Of a DNA stretch of 64,000 nucleotides, positions 58,180 through 64,000 are shown one piece after another. A model generated the notes under the pieces. The model saw only the letters and a program-made list of their open reading frames with translations, did not search any database and was not told where the DNA came from. Positions within the stretch are counted from its first letter, which is position 1, and each line of letters begins with the position of its first letter. The translations under genes and the position numbers were made by a program. The stretch comes from Gonatopus flavifemur. Taxonomy: Eukaryota; Arthropoda; Insecta; Hymenoptera; Dryinidae. The DNA lies in contig JAFFJZ010000079.1 in the NCBI GenBank assembly GCA_018340375.1, positions 248,001 to 312,000 of the forward strand, read 5' to 3'.

Positions 58180-58700
58180 ATCCGGGTTTGGCTGAGAGCG
58201 GGTCTTTGGTTGTAACCAAGCTCCCTGAATGTCTGACGATTCTGAATCTTTTTTCACGAGAATCTGAATTCAGATTCGTGACCAGCAAGTCTGTAAGATC
58301 CTATGTTGCAATTCTTAGAGAAATGCGGTAATATTGCAATTCTTTGGCTGCCACTTTGAATCCATCATTTCGAATTTTCAGAATACAAGATCAAATTCGT
58401 GATCCGCATTTCGGAAAACCTCAGTAAAATAATTTTCAATGGAATCCAGTCATATTTCAATTTTTTCTGCCACCATTTTGAGTCCTCAAAATCTGAGGTG
58501 AGCTTCTTGGATCCGCCATTTTGAATTTTCAAAATCTGAGGTGAGATTCGTATTCAGTGACCCAAAAACCCCCTATGTGGTGATTTTCAAAGAGATCCGG
58601 TGATAATTCAAGTTTTCAGCCGCCATTTTGAATTTTCAAAATCTGAGGTCAGATTCGTGATCAGCGACCCCAAAAATCTCTCAATGTGATTCCCGTAACG
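58180..58700. repeat. Inverted copy of the 120-bp array
   Basis: About four or five units in opposite orientation to 49080-49880, sharing CCGCCATTTTGAATTTTCAA and AATCTGAGGT. Preceded by the inverted counterpart of 49880-50060. Confidence 0.86.
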
Positions 58701-58820
58701 AAATGACGTGTTAGAGCAACATCAGAGTATCAACCTTGGGTGAGCAAACTATCTTTAGGTTACATTCTATTTTCATCACATCGTATTCATCAAAAGATTT
58801 CTAATTTCAAACATATCTGA

Positions 58821-59327
58821 TCAATCGATACATTTTGAGAACATCTTGCAAACTTCGTGACATATACACTCTTCGTATTGATACGATATGACGTTTGTGA
58901 CGGTCGATTCAGTTAATCGGCGGGATTTGGTATTATCAACTTGGTTTGATGTCAAGCGTAAATCTGAAATGGATGTCAACAAAAATCTTCGGTTAGATAT
59001 CGAACCGCTGTTATCATTTTTCATATCTTCCCAATTTTCGTGTGATATGCAACCAACTTCGGCGCGTTTGTCACTTCGTACTTGGGGTGCGGCGCGTGAT
59101 ACTTCAATTTTAAGTTTTTTTTCTGAAAGCTGAGACTTTTCCCAACAAAATATGTCAATTTCACGATGTGCATAATTTTTGTTTGAATACAATTGATGAT
59201 TGTTCCACATACTTATTATGGATTTTATAATTCTTCCAAATGGTAAAATCATTTTGTGGTAATTTTTCAGTGTTGAACGTTTCAATTTACCGCTAAAGAA
59301 TTGAAAAACATATTCTATCTTGTACAA
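58821..59327 (-). CDS. Unrecognised 168-codon open frame
   Basis: The frame runs from MYKIEYVFQFFSGKLK to CHEVCKMFSKCID with a reasonable mixed composition and a polar, basic middle (SRAAPQVRSDKRAEVG). I recognise no domain. A second minus frame (59293-59547) overlaps its start but enters foldback C. On the plus strand an 81-codon frame overlaps it. It could be an exon of an unidentified element or chance. No ribosome-context or splice support. Confidence 0.25.
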   Translation of the reverse strand: MYKIEYVFQFFSGKLKRSTLKNYHKMILPFGRIIKSIISMWNNHQLYSNKNYAHREIDIFCWEKSQLSEKKLKIEVSRAAPQVRSDKRAEVGCISHENWEDMKNDNSGSISNRRFLLTSISDLRLTSNQVDNTKSRRLTESTVTNVISYQYEECICHEVCKMFSKCID

Positions 59328-59430
59328 TCAAAGTAACGCTGGTATTTCCCTGGAATTTTTCTTGTCGCTTATTTGTTTGTTGATTTCTACATACGATTAT
59401 TTCATCAATATGAGTGAACGCATGAGACCT

Positions 59431-60639
59431 TTGCCATGAAGTCGAAGCTGTTGGCTGCGAGCTGTCGGCCGCAGGGGTTATGTTTTGGCTGGGACTGTAC
59501 CTGAACAAAACGACCGAACTATTTGGATATTTTCTCCATGAAAACATGCTAAAATGAGATAATGATGATATCTAAAGATATGAATTTGTAGTATTTGAGA
59601 CGAGGAATTCGAAAATGGAAAATTTTTCACGATACGAGGTCGTTTTCATAGGATTTTTTGCAGAGCAACGAGGAGTTATATATTGGCTCTAACGAATGTC
59701 ATCACCTACTGATGAGACGACGTCCGATTCGAAAGATACAATGCATCAATTCTTATAGGATTTTGTCTGAGGAATCCGATGGTATATGAGTCATTTTGGT
59801 ACGCGGCCGTTTTCATGGAGTTTTCGTCGAGAGAAGGGGAGATTTTTGTGAATTTCAACAGAATTTGCATGAATTTCGTTATATAAAGACAAGTCGACGT
59901 CCGATTCTTGGGGTAAAATCTATGGATTCTTATGAGGAATTGTCTGCAGAATCCGGTGATATACGGCTCATTCCGGTACGCGGCCGTGCTCTGGATTTTT
60001 TACGCCAAAAGTCGTTGACTGGTATTTGACGGAATTATCAATACATATGCAAATTCTTTCATCGGCTGCAGGGTTCTCGTTTGATTGGAAGGATGAGATG
60101 CATCAATTCTTATAGTAAATTGTCCACGGAATCCAATGGTGTGTGGCTCATTCCGGTACGCGGCCGTTTTCATGGAGTTTTCGTCGAGGGAAGGGGAGGA
60201 TTTTGTCAATTTCCACAGAATTTGCATGAATTTCGTTATTTAAAGACAAGTCGACGTCCGATTCTCGGGGTGAAATCTATGGAAAATTAATATATACCAT
60301 CGGATTCCTCAGACAAAATACTATAAGAATTAATGCATTTTATCCTCCGAATCGGACGTCGTCTCATCAGTAGGTGATGAAATTCGTTAGAACCAATATA
60401 TAACTCCTCGTTTCTCTGCAAAAAATCGTATGAAAACGACCTCGTATCGTGAAAAATCTTTCATTTTCGAATTCCTCGTCTCAAATACTTCAAATTCATA
60501 TCTTTAGATATCATCATTATCTCATTTTAGCATGTTTTCATGGAGAAAATATCCAAATAGTTCGGTCGTTTTGTTCAGGTACAGTCTCAGCCAAAACATA
60601 ACCCCTGCGGCCGATAGCTCCCACTTCATCGATTATAAT
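59431..60639. mobile_element. Foldback element C, copy 2 (both ends present)
   Basis: The left end reads ATGAAGTCGAAGCTG, then GAGCTGTCGGCCGCAGGGG, GTTATGTTTTGGCTGGGAC and TGTACCTGAACAAAACGACC. The right end is the inverted counterpart (GTACAGTCTCAGCCAAAACA, then GCGGCCGATAGCTCCCACTT, CAT). The arms are about 230 bp. The interior carries three units of the roughly 180-bp repeat with GGTACGCGGCCGTTTTCATG. An indel of about 15 bp separates the two ends' outermost bases. No clear target duplication was found. No transposase. Confidence 0.88.
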
Positions 60640-60780
60640 GATCACCCATTAGAACAGTTTTTGAATATTACTTTTATCGAGCAGGATGGGTAAGATTCAT
60701 TTCACTTATCAATGTGATCATTTCTTCATTAACATGAAAACTCTAATACTCTCCAACACCCCTTCGTATTCATTCTCAGA

Positions 60781-61812
60781 TTGTATTCGGAAAAAAATTA
60801 TGGAGTAAAAAAAATGGACAAGATACACGTGGCTCTTTATAATGAATTACTATCGCCATTTGGAGTATTACCCGAATCTACGTACTCAAAAATCAGTCAA
60901 GACCATAGCTTGATGATTGCTAAATTGAAGGAATTATATAATGCTGGAATGGAAAAGTGGATTTTTTAGTAATATGATCACTTGATTATTTCCTTCGTGA
61001 TATTATTTATCACTTCATCCACAGATCAATGAAAAAAAAGTTGCTCTCGATCTTACCTGATAGTTGGAGAATTAGTAAAATACAGAATGAGTTCAACTGT
61101 TCTCGAACTTTTGTTTTGAATTCACAAAAAAAAGTCAATACGTTTAAAAATGTTGATTCAGATGCCTGTCAAAAGAGTACTGAAAATTCTGATCTTATAA
61201 AATCTCCGGGTAATCAGCCGCTCAACTCAGGTGTTAGAAAAATTGTAGTTGAATTTTATGAAAGTGAAGGAAACTCGAAACAATTAGCCGGCATGAAAAA
61301 TTTTAAATCGGTGAAAAATTGTGATAGTGATCGTATTAGAGTTCAAAAGAATGGATTTTGTGCAATTTGAAAGAATTATACCAAAATTTTAAGACACAAT
61401 ATGATTCAGTACCGATTTAATTCTCGAAATTCTGCAGCTTAAGACTTTCTGATTGTATCCTGGCTGGAAGTAGTGGTACACATGTTGTATGTGTATGTAC
61501 TATACATCAAAATGTAAAGTGAATGCTTGAAGGTAATTGTGAATTGAATATGGAATATTAATCTTCTTCAATTCCATCATTATTCCACCTGTATCTTTTT
61601 TAGGATGTGATTTCCCAAAATTCGCAAAAAATAGTAATTGGATTGCTGAATCTCAACCTATTTATACCAATCTGTTAAGGAAATTGGTTTGTGCTAATCC
61701 GACGGAATTATGCCATTTCAGAACTTGTAAAAGATGTCCGAATAGCAAAGAAACTGATGATTATTTTCATGCAGTATCCGATGAATTAGATATAGCTGAG
61801 ATCCGATATATA
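60781..61812 (+). pseudogene. Transposase-like gene of the SGTH-VCVC family, broken
   Basis: Plus-strand pieces read IHVALYNELLSPFGVLPEST, then KKKLLSILPDSWRISKIQNE (HTH-like) and SGVRKIVVEFYESEGNSKQ. After a one-base shift come CNLKELYQNFKTQYDS, FSKFCSLRLSDCILAG, SSGTHVVCVCTIHQNVK and finally LLRKLVCANPTELCHFRTCK with CKRCPNSKE. I recognise this as a repetitive orphan protein family common in arthropod and cnidarian genomes, probably a transposase, but cannot assign its superfamily. TAA near 61,418 and TGA near 61,522 break the frame. The DD41D element interrupts it at EIRY. Part of the introns lie at 60,970-61,025 and about 61,530-61,610. Confidence 0.7.
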
Positions 61813-63846
61813 CAGGGTGGGGCATTCAAAGTGTCGCGGGCGTTTTTTCCAAAAATAAAATCAGATACGAGAAAATTTTTCGGACAAAAATTGTAGGGTA
61901 TCGAGGGGGACATCCGATGGTGGCCTTGGCTTTGACCTCAAATCTCATCTTCAAGGGCATTCTGAGGTCAACTCTTGTTTTTTAAATAGCATCTCATATT
62001 TTTTACTGCAGATTTGGATTCTAGGTCAAAAACCAAGAAACTTTTGTCTGAACCATTTTCCTGAAATCCGCAAAGATGGCGCTCTAATCGATATTGTTCC
62101 ATACTGAATCTGACATTAGAATAACTCGAAAACGAAGGGTCTTGGAGGAGAATGTTTCGGACAAAAGTTGTCTGATTCCAAGGGGGACCCCTTGAACTGA
62201 AACGGAGGTGATGGGGTATAACAGACAGAACACAACACATTGCAATCGTCTACATCACTTGGATAATTTTAATGCAGTAGATGCTCAAAATGATGGCCTT
62301 CGACTTCAATACACATTTCAAAACGTTTTACAAAAGATTGCCGAACTCGTGCCAAAATATCTTCATTGATGCTCGCGCATGCATTGATGATTCGTTGACG
62401 CATATTCTCAGGTGGAGTCGGTGCTTGTTGATGAACTGTATCTTTTATGTATCCCCATAAAAAAAAATCTGGAGAAGTAAGATCCGGAGAACGGGCAGGC
62501 CAATGAACTGGTCCACGACGTCCTATCCATCGTCCAGGATAATCTCTGTCCAATATTTCTCGAGCTGTGACTGCATAATGGGATGGACAACCATCGTGTT
62601 GATACCACATATTCAATCGTTCCTGAATAGGTATGTCTTCAAGTAATGTTTGAAGTACTTGATCTAAGAAATGTCTGTACTTCTCTCCATTTAGCGTATC
62701 TGCAATGAAGTACGGTCCAATTACTCGAGATCGAAAAATACCACACCAAACATTCACAGCCCATTGTCTTTGATGATCTACATGACGTAACCATCTTGGA
62801 TTTTCTGTCGCCCAGTAATGCATATTATGTCGATTTACTTGACCATGATTGGTGAACGTCGACTCATTAGAAAATAATATGTTGATGAAGTTGTTATTGT
62901 GCATTTGCGCTAGACCCCACCGACAAAACTGTACACGATTCTCGAAATCATCACCGTGGAGGTCTTGATGCAAACAAATGTGATACGGATGGAATTTGTG
63001 ACGTTTCAGTATCCGAAGAACACTTCTTCGAGAAATTCCCGAATGGAGTTCAATTTCACGAGAGCTCACGTGTGGATTATTGGCTACTGCAGCTAGTACA
63101 TTAACTTCCGCATTTTCTCCGCTAACAGTTCTCATTCGATGTCGTTTTTCCCTTGTAACACTTCCCGTTTCTGAGAATAATTTTGTAATGCGTTGAAAAT
63201 ACCTAATGGATGGCGTTGTTTTTTCAGGAAATCGTTCTGCATACGAGTCATATGCTTGTCTGGGGTTCTTATGCACTTCACCGTAAATGTAGATCATATC
63301 GATCTCTTCAGAAACCGTGTATCGGATATCCATGATTTTCAATTTGTCATAAACCAAGTAATAATCAAATGTAACTGACAAACTGACTTTCAAAATCGTG
63401 AATTTTCACTGAACCCCGTCGTTTGTTTACATCGCGTGAGCTCTGAATGGTGGTAATGTAGACGATTGAAATGTGTTGTGTATTGACAACTTTTGTACGA
63501 AACATTCTTTTGCAAGACCCTCCGTTTTCGAGTTATTCGAATGTCAGATTCAAAATGGAACAATATCGATTAGAGCGCCATTTTTGCGGATTTCAGGAAA
63601 ATGGTTCAGACAAAAGTTTCTTGGTTTTCGACCTCGAATCCAAATCTGCAGTAAGAAATATGAGATGCTATTTAAAAAACAAGAGTTGATCTCAGAATGC
63701 CCTTGAAGATGAGATTTGAGGTCAAAGCCAAGGCCACCATCGGATGTCCCCCTCGGTACCCTACAACTTTTGTCCGAAAAATTTTCTCGTATCTCACTTT
63801 ATTTTTGGAAAAAACGCCCGCGACACTTTAAATGCCCCACCCTGTA
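61811..63846 (-). mobile_element. IS630/Tc1-type DD41D element, 2.03 kb, TA duplication
   Basis: Positions 61813-63844 begin CAGGGTGGGGCATTCAAAGT and end with the inverted counterpart ACTTTAAATGCCCCACCCTG, flanked by TA on both sides. The inverted ends are long, about 420 bp (to about 62,245 and from about 63,425), with high identity including CGCGGGCGTTTTTTCCAAAA. It encodes one transposase on the minus strand and sits inside the SGTH-family gene. Confidence 0.92.
62269..63393 (-). CDS. DD41D transposase, open but with a catalytic Asp changed
   Basis: A complete frame of up to 374 codons, but the biological start is likely the Met beginning MDIRYTVSEEIDMIYIYGEV. The N-terminus has helix-turn-helix motifs (YGEVHKNPRQAYDSYAERFP, SSREIELHSGISRRSVLRIL). 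The catalytic core shows ILFSNESTFTNHGQV, MWYQHDGCPSHY and ARSPDLTSPDFFLWG. The second and third Asp are 41 residues apart, as in the DD41D group of the IS630-Tc1-mariner superfamily. In the first block relatives have FSDE or FTDE; here it is FSNE (codon AAT, likely from GAT), removing the first catalytic Asp. The frame is otherwise uninterrupted. It could still bind its ends and act as a dominant inhibitor, which is inference. Confidence 0.9.
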   Translation of the reverse strand: MKVSLSVTFDYYLVYDKLKIMDIRYTVSEEIDMIYIYGEVHKNPRQAYDSYAERFPEKTTPSIRYFQRITKLFSETGSVTREKRHRMRTVSGENAEVNVLAAVANNPHVSSREIELHSGISRRSVLRILKRHKFHPYHICLHQDLHGDDFENRVQFCRWGLAQMHNNNFINILFSNESTFTNHGQVNRHNMHYWATENPRWLRHVDHQRQWAVNVWCGIFRSRVIGPYFIADTLNGEKYRHFLDQVLQTLLEDIPIQERLNMWYQHDGCPSHYAVTAREILDRDYPGRWIGRRGPVHWPARSPDLTSPDFFLWGYIKDTVHQQAPTPPENMRQRIINACASINEDILARVRQSFVKRFEMCIEVEGHHFEHLLH

Positions 63847-64000
63847 TATATATATAGGGGAGAGTAGCCTATATCGTACCACTTTCAACATGTAATTTTT
63901 TTGACAAGTCCCATCACATGGTAAAAAAATATGGAATATGTCATGGAGTAAAGGAGTTTATTCCAAATGTAATATATTTTTCTGGATCGTGAATACCAAG
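63847..64000. other. Window end; no gene
   Basis: Starts with a (TA)n tract, then GGGGAGAGTAGCCTATATCG, possibly an edge of another element running out of the window. The SGTH-family frame does not visibly continue here. Confidence 0.4.

Noticed and set aside
1..64000. CRISPR array or bacterial operon
   Set aside because: Repeats are long, divergent and without regular short spacers. The spliced transposases and non-LTR elements show eukaryotic DNA.

Overview
The window is AT-rich eukaryotic DNA made almost entirely of transposable elements, most of them broken and nested in one another. The Class II set (P/THAP, hAT, mariner, DD41D, piggyBac, Merlin and a Sola-like family), two non-LTR retrotransposons and dozens of short inverted-repeat elements point to an arthropod, most likely an insect. 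I cannot name the species. I found no intact host gene, no rRNA, no convincing tRNA, and no CRISPR or bacterial feature. Most long open frames are artefacts of tandem repeats read on both strands.

Layout. 1-12.4 kb: non-autonomous elements only. They include a 154-bp hAT-type MITE with an 8-bp target duplication, three elements ending in CCCTGGT with internal tandem repeats, and a 1.3-kb element carrying a perfect 28-bp hairpin. 12.5-18.0 kb: giant palindrome A, built from a roughly 165-bp tandem repeat. 18.0-20.8 kb: giant palindrome B, built from a roughly 184-bp repeat. 20.8-28.6 kb, minus strand: a full-length but dead P-element/THAP transposase whose exon junctions can be read from the sequence. 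It has about seven disabling changes, and its stop codon lies inside the edge of palindrome B. 29-38 kb: a palindromic element (30.3-37.9 kb) interrupted by a hAT-type element with an 8-bp duplication (31.2-36.7 kb), which itself holds a foldback element C (32.0-33.8 kb) related to B. 38.4-43.8 kb: a broken hAT transposase on the minus strand, invaded by a GC-rich Merlin transposase (plus strand) and by a mariner element that in turn holds a MITE.

45.5-49.0 kb: two degenerate non-LTR reverse transcriptases in tandem. 49.0-58.7 kb: a piggyBac-like element (minus strand, one stop codon and an Asp-to-Glu change at a catalytic position), then an inverted partial second copy split by a nearly intact Sola-like element with long terminal inverted repeats (53.2-57.6 kb). 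Similar tandem repeats flank the whole block in inverted orientation. 59.4-60.6 kb: a second copy of foldback element C. 60.8-61.8 kb: fragments of another transposase-like gene, cut by a 2.0-kb IS630/Tc1-type DD41D element with long terminal repeats and one catalytic Asp changed to Asn (61.8-63.8 kb).

The genes do not form a pathway. The nesting gives a relative insertion order. The most unusual feature is a set of related foldback structures (A, B, C) with tandem-repeat arms and shared edge sequences, one of which overlaps the 3' end of the P-type transposase. This resembles the Galileo-type branch of the P superfamily. The several long inverted repeats could make the locus a source of hairpin RNA for small-RNA silencing, which is inference.
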